A stretch of DNA of 64,000 bases, from contig FO203512.1 of NCBI GenBank assembly GCA_000967895.1, positions 1,697,350 through 1,761,349 on the forward strand. The letters are read 5' to 3'. The notes beneath the pieces are model-generated. The model worked only from the letters and a program-made list of their open reading frames with translations. It was not told the DNA's origin and made no database searches. Both the position numbers and the translations under genes were made by a program. The stretch comes from Oleispira antarctica RB-8. GTDB lineage: Bacteria > Pseudomonadota > Gammaproteobacteria > Pseudomonadales > Oceanobacteraceae. Positions 36,264 to 45,584 of the stretch are shown piece by piece; position 1 is the first letter of the stretch, and the number at the start of each line of letters is the position of its first letter.

Positions 36264-37097
36264 ATGAGGGTTTTCTCTTTGATTCAAATATGGCTCCAGC
36301 GTTTTTCTTGTCTCATTATTCTTTTCTCTGCTTCCTATAGTTTTAGTGCAGAAAACCAAGTTAGTTATTCATCCAACCTCCAAGTCACTGAAACCTTAAC
36401 AGTTGTGCGAGGTATTGGAAATTATCCACCCTTGGAAATGGTTAAAGATGGCCAGCTCACTGGGCTGCACATAGACATGATAAAACATGCTGCGCATCAA
36501 CTAGGGATTGAGATAGAGTTTATTTCACTTCCGTGGACTCGGGCTATTAAGGAATTTTCAGCGGGCAATGTCGATGCCATTAGCTATTTGGGATATACCC
36601 CAGAACGTTCTGAGATTGCTTATTATCATGATGATAATGTTTTGTCGGATACTAAATGGGTCTTTCTTGCTTTGGAAGAAAGGGCGCATGAATTTAAGTA
36701 TGATCGCACTTTATCAGGGCTAGAAAACTCGGTCATCGGAGTGCAGAAGGGTTACAGTCATGGTAAGTACTTTGATAGCATGAAGCATCTTAAGCGAGAT
36801 GTGGTTACGCATGAGTTTGATATTGAAATTATGTTGAAGGAAAAGCGCCACGATTTGGCGATGATGAGTTATCAAGAATTTTTAGGCTTTAAAGAGCGTG
36901 GCGATTTTAAAGGCATTGTCGCGTTATTTCCAGAGATTGATTCTGATCCTCAATATATTGTATTTTCCCGAGCTCAAGACGAAAGTGGTCGACTAAAAAG
37001 AATTTCTCAGCTTTTTGCTGATCAAATGCGACTGTTCAAAAGTAGTCGAGATTACGACGTACTGTTAAAAAGCTACGATTTTTATCGTTATCAATAA
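36264..37097 (+). CDS. Periplasmic substrate-binding protein, family 3
   Basis: 277 residues with a signal peptide (LIILFSASYSFSA, cut near 30). The solute-binding family 3 fold is shown by TVVRGIGNYPPLEMVKDGQLTGLHIDM in outline, FISLPWTRAIKEFSAGNVDAI and YTPERSEIAYY. It would bind an amino acid or similar small ligand in the periplasm. No ABC permease or ATPase is adjacent, so it may be an orphan, a sensor-like binding protein, or one supplying a distant transporter. It ends seven bases from the convergent radD-like gene. Confidence 0.8.
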   Translation: MRVFSLIQIWLQRFSCLIILFSASYSFSAENQVSYSSNLQVTETLTVVRGIGNYPPLEMVKDGQLTGLHIDMIKHAAHQLGIEIEFISLPWTRAIKEFSAGNVDAISYLGYTPERSEIAYYHDDNVLSDTKWVFLALEERAHEFKYDRTLSGLENSVIGVQKGYSHGKYFDSMKHLKRDVVTHEFDIEIMLKEKRHDLAMMSYQEFLGFKERGDFKGIVALFPEIDSDPQYIVFSRAQDESGRLKRISQLFADQMRLFKSSRDYDVLLKSYDFYRYQ

Positions 37098-37104
37098 GTA
37101 CGCT

Positions 37105-38898
37105 TTATAGCTGGTTGGCCTTGCGATAACGCCCTTGGTAATCAAACAGTCTTTCTTTTATTTTCCAATAATACTTTTGCTTGCGCGCAATCACGAAATC
37201 AGGGCTCGGAAAGTAGGCTGAGACTTTTAAGGCTTGAGCAATGCTTTCTATTTTTATCTCTTTGGTGGTCGACAAATTAATTTTTAAGCGCTGTGAAAAT
37301 AGCTGATTAAAAATAATGACCTGGTTTGCTTTTGAAAAATCAAATGACTCGCTCAGTTCGCTGCCTTCTTCGTCATGGTAGATAACTTTTAGTTTTCCTT
37401 CTTGTTCTATTAAGCTCGTTCCTGCACAGCGTAAAACCTTAGCATCTTTTAACTGTAGTGCTTTTTTTAGCATATCGTCAGGATCGACCAATACTGATGA
37501 GCATTGTAAACATTTTCGAGCCGCAATATCGTTTTCACCGCCGCAGTGTGGGCACTCCTTAAATACAAAACGATAATCACACTGTTGGTCTTCTATAAGC
37601 CCTTGGCAGCGGCGACCATAATGTTCAACTAAGTGACCATCATCATCACAAATACCCCAAAAAATATTAGGAAACTCACAACTGGGGCAAGAAACTTGTA
37701 CCGGCTGACTTTGGCTATTGGGTTTTTTCTCACCCACTTCAGGTTGATAGAGGTCAAAATCATTACCAGTGTAATCAATCACTAAACAGTCTTTCTTGTT
37801 ATCGCATAGCCGTAATCCGCGACCGATTATTTGTTGATAAAGACTGACCGATTGTGTGGGGCGTAATATGGCGATCATATCAACATGAGGCGCATCAAAA
37901 CCTGTGGTCAATACAGAGACATTAACAAGATATTTAAGCTCCTTGAGTTTAAATGCCTTAATTAAATGATCACGCTCAGCGCTATCGGTTGCGCCGGTAA
38001 TTAACGCGCTATGTTGTGCGGGTAGATAACTGAAAATTTCTTTGGCATGATCAACCGTAGCCGCAAATATCATAATGCCTTGGCGTTTATCTCCTAGCTC
38101 AATAACCTGCTCAATGATGCCTTGAGTGACTCTATGATTTTTATTTAATAGATGATTAACATCCGTAGCATTATATTCACCCGATGAGTTTTCACAGAGA
38201 CTGCTGAAATCGTAGTGTTCAATTGTGGCATCGACTAATTTAGGCTCGGTTAAATACTGACGTTTAATTAAGTAGCGCAGTGGCAGCTCATAAATACAAT
38301 GTTCAAAAGGACGTTCGCTTTCACTGCGTACAATGCCGCGATAATGCTTACGATAAATCCAGCCCATGCCAAGACGATAGGGTGTTGCGGTGAGGCCTAA
38401 TAACTTAACGTCTGGGTTTGACTGTTTTAATTGATGAATTATTTTCTGATATTGATTCAGGTCCTCTTGTTCCTGACTCTGATCTGGTTTTGGTTCTTGC
38501 TCTTGGGTTTTATTATCATTGGCCATGTTTACGCGGTGGCATTCATCAATAATAATTAAAGAGTATTGATGATTAAAGTCTGAAAGGTTCCTAGCGGCAG
38601 ATTGGATGCTCGCAAACGTTACTTGGTATTGGTTTTCTTTCTTTTTTAACCCCGCAGAATAAATACCCGCGGTTAAACCATAGCTTTCATATTTTTGATG
38701 ATTTTGCTCTACCAGCTCTTTTACGTGAGTAAGGATAAGGATTTTTTGTTTTGCTAAGCGTGCAAGCTCGGCAATAACTAAACTCTTACCAGACCCTGTG
38801 GGCAAAACAATCACTGCAGATTCATTGGTTTTACGAAAGTGCTTTAGCGTCGCAGAAACGGCTTCTTGTTGGTAATCTCTAAGTTGAAAGCTTGCCAC
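37105..38898 (-). CDS. radD: RadD/YejH-like superfamily 2 helicase
   Basis: 597 residues (E. coli RadD has 586), starting at GTG 38898. RecA-like domain 1 has the Q-motif region LRDYQQEAV, Walker A LPTGSGKS (32-39) and DECH near 118. Domain 2 has TTGFDAPHVD and QIIGRGLRLC, containing the arginine fingers. The C-terminal third has two Cys clusters (CPSCEFPN...; CPHCGGENDIAARKCLQCSS) that look zinc-binding, as in RadD. RadD assists recombination and double-strand break repair through the single-strand DNA-binding protein. No operon partner. Confidence 0.88.
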   Translation of the reverse strand: MASFQLRDYQQEAVSATLKHFRKTNESAVIVLPTGSGKSLVIAELARLAKQKILILTHVKELVEQNHQKYESYGLTAGIYSAGLKKKENQYQVTFASIQSAARNLSDFNHQYSLIIIDECHRVNMANDNKTQEQEPKPDQSQEQEDLNQYQKIIHQLKQSNPDVKLLGLTATPYRLGMGWIYRKHYRGIVRSESERPFEHCIYELPLRYLIKRQYLTEPKLVDATIEHYDFSSLCENSSGEYNATDVNHLLNKNHRVTQGIIEQVIELGDKRQGIMIFAATVDHAKEIFSYLPAQHSALITGATDSAERDHLIKAFKLKELKYLVNVSVLTTGFDAPHVDMIAILRPTQSVSLYQQIIGRGLRLCDNKKDCLVIDYTGNDFDLYQPEVGEKKPNSQSQPVQVSCPSCEFPNIFWGICDDDGHLVEHYGRRCQGLIEDQQCDYRFVFKECPHCGGENDIAARKCLQCSSVLVDPDDMLKKALQLKDAKVLRCAGTSLIEQEGKLKVIYHDEEGSELSESFDFSKANQVIIFNQLFSQRLKINLSTTKEIKIESIAQALKVSAYFPSPDFVIARKQKYYWKIKERLFDYQGRYRKANQL

Positions 38899-39150
38899 GT
38901 GAGTGAAGCACCTTATTGTGAGCTGAATGCAATGATCATAACAAAAGATGGAATAAATTTGTAATTAATGAATGCGTGTTGATCGTGAGGAGTGATTAAT
39001 GCGGGCTATCGATATTTATCTGAATAGGGCAAATTAAAGAGTGGAAAGTACATGAGGTTAAACATCTAAGTGGAATAAGACAAGCTTTGCTAGCTTGCCT
39101 TGTTCCATTGATTCGATTGCGTGGATTAGATGATCAAAATTGAACTAATA

Positions 39151-40113
39151 TCACTTCTGTTGATAAACGGTTGTGCGATTTCGACCGTTCTCTTTGGAAT
39201 GATAGAGTGCTTTATCAGCTGCTTCAATCCACTGCGTATGTTTTTTGAAATTAGGTGAATATTCAGCAATACCAGAGCTAATGGTGAATTTTATTTCATG
39301 TTCATCCGTTTTAACGATTAAGGCATCTATTTTTTTACGTAGCCGTTCGGCGAAATTAGCGGCAGCTGCCGCATCGGTATCAACGAGTAAAATTGTAAAT
39401 TCTTCCCCACCGTAGCGTCCGCATATATCAGTTTCTCGTGCTGTTTGCCTTACGATGGAAGCTAGAGTTCTAATGACCTCGTCGCCTGCTTGGTGTCCAT
39501 AAGTATCATTAACATTCTTGAAGTGGTCAATATCAAACATCACTAAAGAGCTTGGGTTGTGTGAGCGAACACAGCGCTTATGCTCTCGTTGAAATTCTTC
39601 CTCCCAAAATCCACGATTAAATAGTTCAGTTAAGCTATCGGTTTGGCTGAGATAGGCTAAGTGTTCATTTGCTTTTGTGAGATCTTCTTGGTTAACGGCG
39701 GTATCGGTCACATCATAAACAATTAAACAAATATGCTTAACGGTACCATCAATTGATTCTAAAGGAATTATACTGCTATTTTGATACATGGTCGACGCCC
39801 GACCAGTAATAGGGCGGTAGTTCTTAAATTTAAAAAGATAAGGTCGTTGCTCCCAAATAGTAAAGGTTCGAGTTTTTAATTCGAAAACAGGCTCTGACTT
39901 TTGGCGAAACCACGTTTCTGGAATATCGTTAAAAGATTCAAATAAGGATTTATCGTGAACTTCATCAGGGCGAAGACCACTGTGGTTTTCCATAAAACCA
40001 TTCCATAGTTGAATTTTGTAATCTCTGTCTAAAATAACTAAACCTACATCAATACTTTGCAGTACATCCATCAGCCAGTGCATTTCTGAAAACTCGAAGC
40101 TTGCTTTGGTCAT
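39151..40113 (-). CDS. PAS-GGDEF diguanylate cyclase
   Basis: 320 residues, no membrane segment. A PAS domain (about 10-130; DVGLVILDRDYKIQLWN, then VYDVTDTAVN) is followed by a GGDEF domain (about 155-318) with the active site GRYGGEEF and the inhibitory I-site RETD exactly five residues before it. It should make cyclic di-GMP with product feedback. It is last in a three-gene operon after a CheC-like protein (16-bp gap) and a single-domain response regulator, so its input is probably linked to chemotaxis-like phosphorelay signals. Confidence 0.9.
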   Translation of the reverse strand: MTKASFEFSEMHWLMDVLQSIDVGLVILDRDYKIQLWNGFMENHSGLRPDEVHDKSLFESFNDIPETWFRQKSEPVFELKTRTFTIWEQRPYLFKFKNYRPITGRASTMYQNSSIIPLESIDGTVKHICLIVYDVTDTAVNQEDLTKANEHLAYLSQTDSLTELFNRGFWEEEFQREHKRCVRSHNPSSLVMFDIDHFKNVNDTYGHQAGDEVIRTLASIVRQTARETDICGRYGGEEFTILLVDTDAAAAANFAERLRKKIDALIVKTDEHEIKFTISSGIAEYSPNFKKHTQWIEAADKALYHSKENGRNRTTVYQQK

Positions 40114-40128
40114 GCGATTATCAATCCC

Positions 40129-40749
40129 TTAGTCTAATAAATAGTCGACTTGTTGATTAATTTTTGCGACTGAATCTTCCGTGAAAAGTAATAATAAATC
40201 ACAGTTTATATTCATATTTTCAATTTCATAATGTATCTCTATCGCCAAGGTTTGAGACCATTGATGGTTCCCTGATTTAACAAGGTCGTCAACATGGCAG
40301 TGTTGACCTAGCACGACGGGATGACCTTGATTGAACGAGATTTCTAGTTGCTCACCAATGCCATGAATGCAAGCGCCAATAAGCACAGAGCTGACATCCA
40401 TTAATAATTCCAGTTCACCATGACGATCCAGAGGGCCTTTATAATTCATTAATTTGGCTAAGTCAGAAAAGCTAGCATCATTGAAAACAAGTAATGCTTC
40501 ACCCGCAATTCCAGATCCGATAAAACCCTGGCATACCGCAGATACATTTTCACTGGTTGCCGTGTCGGCTAACGCCATGTGAAGTTCGCTGGCACTGATC
40601 ATATTAACTTTGGGAATGGGAAGGATGACATATACGTTTAAAAGCCTTGCTAGCCGATCAGCAGCTTGCCCCATGGCGACGTTGGTAATCTCTTGATAGC
40701 AATCGCGTTGATCTTCGTTGATTAAGGTCGTCATTGCATTTGCCCCCAT
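40129..40749 (-). CDS. CheC/CheX-like phosphatase domain protein
   Basis: 206 residues. The N-terminal motif DCYQEITNVAMGQAADRLARLL matches the first ExxN active-site helix of CheC phosphatases. The second copy region (ELELLMDVSSVLIGACIHGIGEQLE in outline) has the right hydrophobic pattern but lacks the expected Asn, so only one site may be active. CheC proteins dephosphorylate receiver domains. The start ATG 40749 shares a base with the upstream response regulator stop (TAATG); Met6 is an alternative start. The obvious partner is that regulator. Confidence 0.82.
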   Translation of the reverse strand: MGANAMTTLINEDQRDCYQEITNVAMGQAADRLARLLNVYVILPIPKVNMISASELHMALADTATSENVSAVCQGFIGSGIAGEALLVFNDASFSDLAKLMNYKGPLDRHGELELLMDVSSVLIGACIHGIGEQLEISFNQGHPVVLGQHCHVDDLVKSGNHQWSQTLAIEIHYEIENMNINCDLLLLFTEDSVAKINQQVDYLLD

Positions 40750-41126
40750 TATTCAGCCGCCGATAAAATGCCAAATTCAGTAAGAATTTCTGTGGCTTTT
40801 GCTTTATCGATGGGTTTCTTAATAAAGGCCATTGCTCCGAGCTTTTTGACTCTTTCTTGAGCATCAGGTTGTATATCTCCAGACACAACGATCACCATGG
40901 CGGGGAGGTCTTCTTTTCTAATGGCTTCTAATACGCCATAACCGTCCATCTCTGGCATGGTTAAATCTAAGAAGACGACTTCTCCCTTGCCTTGACGTAT
41001 CGCCTCAACGCCTTCAACGCCGTTTGTTGCAAATGTTAGGTCTATGTCCCAGCCATCGGGTAGTGCTCGTTTCATTTGCTTACGTGCGAAGCTGGAATCG
41101 TCACAAATTAGAACAGGAAGTGCCAT
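40749..41126 (-). CDS. Single-domain CheY-like response regulator
   Basis: 125 residues, all receiver domain: CDDSSFARKQM with the acidic pair, phospho-acceptor Asp54 in VFLDLTMPEMDGYG, Ser in VVSGD and Lys in FIKKPID. There is no output domain, so signalling is through protein contacts, probably with the CheC-like and GGDEF proteins encoded next. First gene of the operon. Confidence 0.92.
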   Translation of the reverse strand: MALPVLICDDSSFARKQMKRALPDGWDIDLTFATNGVEGVEAIRQGKGEVVFLDLTMPEMDGYGVLEAIRKEDLPAMVIVVSGDIQPDAQERVKKLGAMAFIKKPIDKAKATEILTEFGILSAAE

Positions 41127-41326
41127 GGTATTAAGGTCGCCGAAAATTATATTATTTAAGTAATAGACGGAAAACCTAAATCTCTCAAGGAAGGTGGTGA
41201 AAATAGGCCAATAAAACGCACTTATGGGGAATTTAAGTAATTATAAAAATTGATAGGGTCTAAATGTCAGTTTAATTGCTATTGAATATGCTGGGGAAGG
41301 GTGACAATTCTTATAAGTAGGCTAGA

Positions 41327-41947
41327 ATGCGCCATTTTATTTATCTGCTTAGCAAGAGTGTGCTGTTTATGATCCGGGAAATTATACGTTCTGTCGTGCT
41401 GAATAAGCGAAATAAAATGAGCAAGCGCTTTCAGCGAGTGCCTTTTATGAGTGGTATTAAGCGTAGCTTTCGAGTTGGATTGACAGACATTGATTTCAAT
41501 ATGCACATTAATAACTCGCGTTATATGGTGTTTATGGAGCGTGCACGCTGGGATCATCCCGTACAAACGGGCACCTGGGATGTGATGCTGAAAGAAAAGT
41601 TGAATTTTATCGTAGCGGGTATAGAAATGGGTTATATCCGTGAAATTCGATTTGGCAAAAAATTTCACGTTGAAAGTCGCTATTTGGGCTGGGATGAGAA
41701 ATATTTTTATTTAGAGCAGCGTTTTGTAGCCGACGGCAAGATCCATGCGTACGGACTGGTTAAGGCGGTGTTTTTACAGCACGGAAAAATAGCTTTGCCT
41801 GACGATGCTGCAAAGATTCTAGGTATCACTCATGCTCCTGATGCTTTACCAGAGCATATGCAGCTTTGGAAGCGCTTAGGGGTTGCGAAACGAGAGTACT
41901 CTCTGCCTACTCCTACTAATAATACAGAAAAGAAACACGCCGCTTAA
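41327..41947 (+). CDS. Hotdog-fold acyl-CoA thioesterase-like protein
   Basis: 206 residues. The thioesterase hotdog core spans about 48-165 with the typical LTDIDFNMHINNSRYMVFMERAR segment (given in outline), where Asp and Asn/His positions correspond to the 4HBT/THEM6 group. Probably hydrolyses an acyl-CoA or a related thioester. The start is uncertain: ATG 41327 has AGG upstream, but Met15 or Met31 could begin the conserved part. It is convergent with batD. Confidence 0.78.
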   Translation: MRHFIYLLSKSVLFMIREIIRSVVLNKRNKMSKRFQRVPFMSGIKRSFRVGLTDIDFNMHINNSRYMVFMERARWDHPVQTGTWDVMLKEKLNFIVAGIEMGYIREIRFGKKFHVESRYLGWDEKYFYLEQRFVADGKIHAYGLVKAVFLQHGKIALPDDAAKILGITHAPDALPEHMQLWKRLGVAKREYSLPTPTNNTEKKHAA

Positions 41948-41991
41948 CCGTTCTAATTAAGCAGCGTTGAAGCTTAAGCCCTTCTATCGCT

Positions 41992-43671
41992 CTATTGATA
42001 AAGAGGGCTGAGTTCTGACTGATCTGTTGACGAGCCAGAGTGCTTTTTCTTAATGGCTTGAGATAAGTTATTCCACAATAATTGGCCATTAAAAGCGCTG
42101 TTTTCAGTGCTCTGATAGAGCGTACTGTCTAGCTCACTCAAGCTATTGGTGAGTGGGATATCTTGAAATTTCTGTCCAAGTTCTTCTAGGCTGCTGATGC
42201 CAAATTCTTGCTGCGACCACTCTTTCAAATTTTCACGAATTAAAAGCGGATCATTTTTCTGGCACGCTTTTTTGATCTGTTTCAATGTCTCCTTGCTAGA
42301 AACCGTTGTTTTATTAATCTCTTTTTCAATGGGCTTTCCACTACGGCGCCATAATAAAAAAGCACTGATAATATTAGTTAATAGTAAAAATAATGTGGCC
42401 GCAATCCAGTATCCTGAGTTCTGATTATTCATCATCGTGGAATCAGCTGAGGCATTTAGCTCAGTATTTAAAGGCGTATTAGTGGACTGACTGCTGTCCA
42501 TCTTTAATGCATTCTCAGGTGCCGCCACAGTGACGGTGTGGGTTGGTAAAATCGCATATTCAAGACGATTAGTTTCTACATTCCACCAAGGAACACGCAT
42601 TTCTGGAATCGTTACACGGCCACTTTGTGTCGGCACGATGGCTAACGATTGTTGTAAAAATCCCTCAATACCTTGAGTATCGGTTTTATCATTATGCTCA
42701 GACTGGTCTGGGTAATATTTCAAGCCCTCGACTGTCGGTAAGTTCAGTTCAGGCAACTGGCTACCGGAAAGTCCTCGAGCATTAATGCTAATTGTGCGTG
42801 TAACAGGTTCGCCTACTTGCCATTCGTTATAGGGTTTGCTCCAGCGATCAGAAATTGTAATTTGAGGGCTTGGTAACCAAGGGGCTTGCGGATAGCTTGC
42901 AGGTGTTGATTTGACATTGATACGAATAGGCTCAGCAATAACGGTGACGGGGCGGCCACGGCTCCAGCGATTGTAAGAATTAACAATGTTGGCGCTAAAC
43001 TTTTGCCCAGGAATCACCATTTCACCACTTTCTTCGGCAAAAATAGCAAAGCGGCGCTCATAAACACCCATGCGCTGGCCATTGATATTCGTATTGTATT
43101 GTCGGACTTCTCCAAGTTGCATAACGTGGGCGTCAGTCACTTTAAACTCAGATAAAGTCGCGTCTTCATGGTTGACGCTGTAATACAATTTTTCGGTATA
43201 AATAACCTGAGCTTGTACATAAGTGTTCAGGTTATCGACTTCAATATCAAAAAAGAATTCTTTGGCAATTTGGTCTTTAACTGATTGAGCGAGTTCATTA
43301 ACGGTGACTTCAATTTCTTGACTGTATTGACCATCAAATTCTACTGCGGGGATAATCAATGTACCGGTACGTATGGGTGACAACATGAGTGTCCATTCGG
43401 TAAATGAGACAGTCTTGCCATTCATTGAACGGAATTGGTTTGAGCGCTGCTGATTCAAGACGCGAAAGTCTTTTTTTAATACGGTTAAATCAGGCTGACC
43501 AAAGGCTACTTGTTCGTCATAGCGAAGAAATAAACGGAAACTATCGTTTTCGGTAATGGCTTTGCGATCAACGGTAGCCGTTAATGTACCGGCAGATACC
43601 GTGTGCGCTAGCAATAAAAATACTAAGGTCAGCATTGGGTGTAATAGTGAAGTTACTGCTTTTTTTACCAT
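41992..43671 (-). CDS. batD: BatD-like membrane protein
   Basis: 559 residues with signal peptide (cut near AHTVSA), repeated immunoglobulin-like beta domains (about 25-390) and a single membrane helix at about 425-445 (WIAATLFLLLTNIISAFLLW) followed by a cytoplasmic tail. This is the BatD layout, the periplasmic partner in moxR-bat operons (aerotolerance, envelope stress). The start overlaps the batBC end by seven bases. Last gene of the operon. Confidence 0.88.
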   Translation of the reverse strand: MVKKAVTSLLHPMLTLVFLLLAHTVSAGTLTATVDRKAITENDSFRLFLRYDEQVAFGQPDLTVLKKDFRVLNQQRSNQFRSMNGKTVSFTEWTLMLSPIRTGTLIIPAVEFDGQYSQEIEVTVNELAQSVKDQIAKEFFFDIEVDNLNTYVQAQVIYTEKLYYSVNHEDATLSEFKVTDAHVMQLGEVRQYNTNINGQRMGVYERRFAIFAEESGEMVIPGQKFSANIVNSYNRWSRGRPVTVIAEPIRINVKSTPASYPQAPWLPSPQITISDRWSKPYNEWQVGEPVTRTISINARGLSGSQLPELNLPTVEGLKYYPDQSEHNDKTDTQGIEGFLQQSLAIVPTQSGRVTIPEMRVPWWNVETNRLEYAILPTHTVTVAAPENALKMDSSQSTNTPLNTELNASADSTMMNNQNSGYWIAATLFLLLTNIISAFLLWRRSGKPIEKEINKTTVSSKETLKQIKKACQKNDPLLIRENLKEWSQQEFGISSLEELGQKFQDIPLTNSLSELDSTLYQSTENSAFNGQLLWNNLSQAIKKKHSGSSTDQSELSPLYQ

Positions 43672-45584
43672 GAGACTTCGCCTTCGTCTTGATGATCACG
43701 TTGTTTATATTGATATAAAAATTTGCGTTTTAACAGTCCACCAGGGTCATCAGGAATGCGGTTGAGCCACTGTTCTAATGCCTGCTTTTCTTCTCGAGAC
43801 ATCTCATCGCCTTCTTGAGCCTGTTCTGCTTTTCTCTCTTGCTCTGCTTGCTCTTTACGCTCTTCTTCAGATTTTTTGTCTTGCTCAGATTGAGCTTCTT
43901 TTTTATCTGAGTCAGTTTCTTCTGCATCTTTTTTGTCATTTTCTTTTTCGTCAGAATCCTTCTGATCAGATTCTTGTTTTTCAGATTTATCCTGTTCTGA
44001 ATCATCATCCTGTTCTGAATCTTGAGAATCGGATTTTTGTTGATCAGAATTCTCATCATTTGATTTGTTTTCATCTGAGTCTTGTTTTTCATCAAAATCT
44101 TGTTTTTCATCAGAATCCTGCTGCTCGTCGGAGTCTTGATCGTTCTCGGACTCTTTCTGCTCTTGCTCTTTTAATAATTCTTCAACCAAGGCTTTATTAA
44201 ATTCGGCATCGGCCAATTCATTATTTAATTTTAATGATTCTTCATAGGCTTTAATTGCTTGGTCAAGTTTACCTGCATGGGCTAGAGCGTTGCCGCGATT
44301 GAAATGACTTTCTGCTTGTTGCTTCGAAGAAGCATGAGTATCGATGCTAAAGTTCTCAGCAGCTTCTTCGTACTTTTCTGCGCGATATAAGCTAGACGCT
44401 TTCCAATTTGGATCTTTAAACAACTCAGCAGCCTTTGCGGGGTCTTGTTCAAATGATTTCTGAGCTTGTTGATCTTTTGTTTGCCATGCGTCATCCCACA
44501 CGCTGGCGTAGCTTGTTTCAGGTTGTAGGGTGATGACAAATACAATCGATAATAACCAGCCGCGACGAAATGAAAAAGCGGCAATAATAATTACAATAAA
44601 AATAAGCCAATATCCTTGATCAGCCCACAGATCAAACTGTCGCTCTATTACATTCTTATCAAGTGAATGGTTTCTAATCGAATTTTCTTGAGCCGCAGAA
44701 TCTTGCAAGCGATTATCCGTGTCTAGCAGATATTGCCAATCGGTGTCATCAAAACTCATTTGGTGCCAGCGAATATTTAATTCAGTGGCTAGTTGCTTAA
44801 TGGTTTCCAGCTCTAGTTTGGGTAAAACAATATTGCCTTTGCTATCGCGCTTGAAACCACCTTCTTGCATGGCGATGGGAGCACCTTCCTCTGTGCCCAG
44901 CGTCAATATAGAAAGCTGCTGTTTTTTGCGTCCCAGTGTTTTTTCAATACGGGCAATATCTTTTGGTTGAATGCCATCGGTTATTAATAAAAACTTAGCT
45001 TTTATTAATCCCGCATCAAGAATGAGCTTATCCGCTAAGGCTAATGCTTTATCAGGTCGACTGCCCATGGCTGGCATTATGAAAGGCGATAGGGCAGGAA
45101 CCAAATTGATAATAGTATCGGCATCATCGGTGAGCGGGGTTACGGTATAAGCATCCCCGGCGTAAGCCACTAGTGCTGTTAAGCCTTCTTTACGTTGTTT
45201 TAATATATCGATGACTTTTTGTCGTGCCCGCGTCGCACGGTCGGGGCTTACGTCTTGTGCGGCCATCGATAGTGACATATCTAAAACGATCACTAAGGCA
45301 TCTTCTTTTTTCTGTACCGGTTGAGGGAGCTGTTCCCAAGCTGGACCTGATAATGCAATGCTAGTGAAGACCCAAGCAAACAAAATAAACCATAATGGCC
45401 AGCGAGATTGCTCAGTCGGCATTTGGTCAAGTACATGCGGCATTAATGATTCATCAATAATGCCATTCCAACGGGCAGACGCTAAGCGACGCTTAAGTAA
45501 TAGAATAAAAAGCACTAATGCAGGAATTAACGCCAGCAACCAAACTGGACGTAATAAATGAAATTGTGAAAAAAATAACTCCAT
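43665..45584 (-). CDS. batB: BatB-BatC fusion: VWA + TPR + acidic tail
   Basis: 639 residues. N-terminal membrane helices (10-30, 62-82), then a von Willebrand factor A domain with an intact MIDAS (VIVLDMSLSM) about 88-280 and two more helices near 320-355. A TPR region follows (NRGNALAHAGKLDQAIKAYEESL) at about 420-470. The last part is ~125 residues of acidic Glu/Asp/Ser/Lys/Gln low complexity (about 44165-43790) and a short conserved end (LNRIPDDPGGLLKRKF). In other genomes VWA (BatB) and TPR (BatC) are separate genes; here they are fused. The start shares a base with the batA stop (TAATG). Confidence 0.88.
   Translation of the reverse strand: MELFFSQFHLLRPVWLLALIPALVLFILLLKRRLASARWNGIIDESLMPHVLDQMPTEQSRWPLWFILFAWVFTSIALSGPAWEQLPQPVQKKEDALVIVLDMSLSMAAQDVSPDRATRARQKVIDILKQRKEGLTALVAYAGDAYTVTPLTDDADTIINLVPALSPFIMPAMGSRPDKALALADKLILDAGLIKAKFLLITDGIQPKDIARIEKTLGRKKQQLSILTLGTEEGAPIAMQEGGFKRDSKGNIVLPKLELETIKQLATELNIRWHQMSFDDTDWQYLLDTDNRLQDSAAQENSIRNHSLDKNVIERQFDLWADQGYWLIFIVIIIAAFSFRRGWLLSIVFVITLQPETSYASVWDDAWQTKDQQAQKSFEQDPAKAAELFKDPNWKASSLYRAEKYEEAAENFSIDTHASSKQQAESHFNRGNALAHAGKLDQAIKAYEESLKLNNELADAEFNKALVEELLKEQEQKESENDQDSDEQQDSDEKQDFDEKQDSDENKSNDENSDQQKSDSQDSEQDDDSEQDKSEKQESDQKDSDEKENDKKDAEETDSDKKEAQSEQDKKSEEERKEQAEQERKAEQAQEGDEMSREEKQALEQWLNRIPDDPGGLLKRKFLYQYKQRDHQDEGEVSW

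Noticed and set aside
39072-39106. Imperfect 14-bp inverted repeat downstream of the GGDEF gene
   Set aside because: No T run on either strand and two mismatches, so I do not call it a terminator.
41938-41966. 10-bp inverted repeat at the end of the thioesterase gene
   Set aside because: Spans the stop codon and lacks a T run; may be a weak bidirectional element but is not supported.
43775-44200. Long frames on both strands across the acidic tail of BatB-BatC
   Set aside because: Produced by the low-complexity codon pattern; the translations are Lys/Asn or Leu/Phe monotones.
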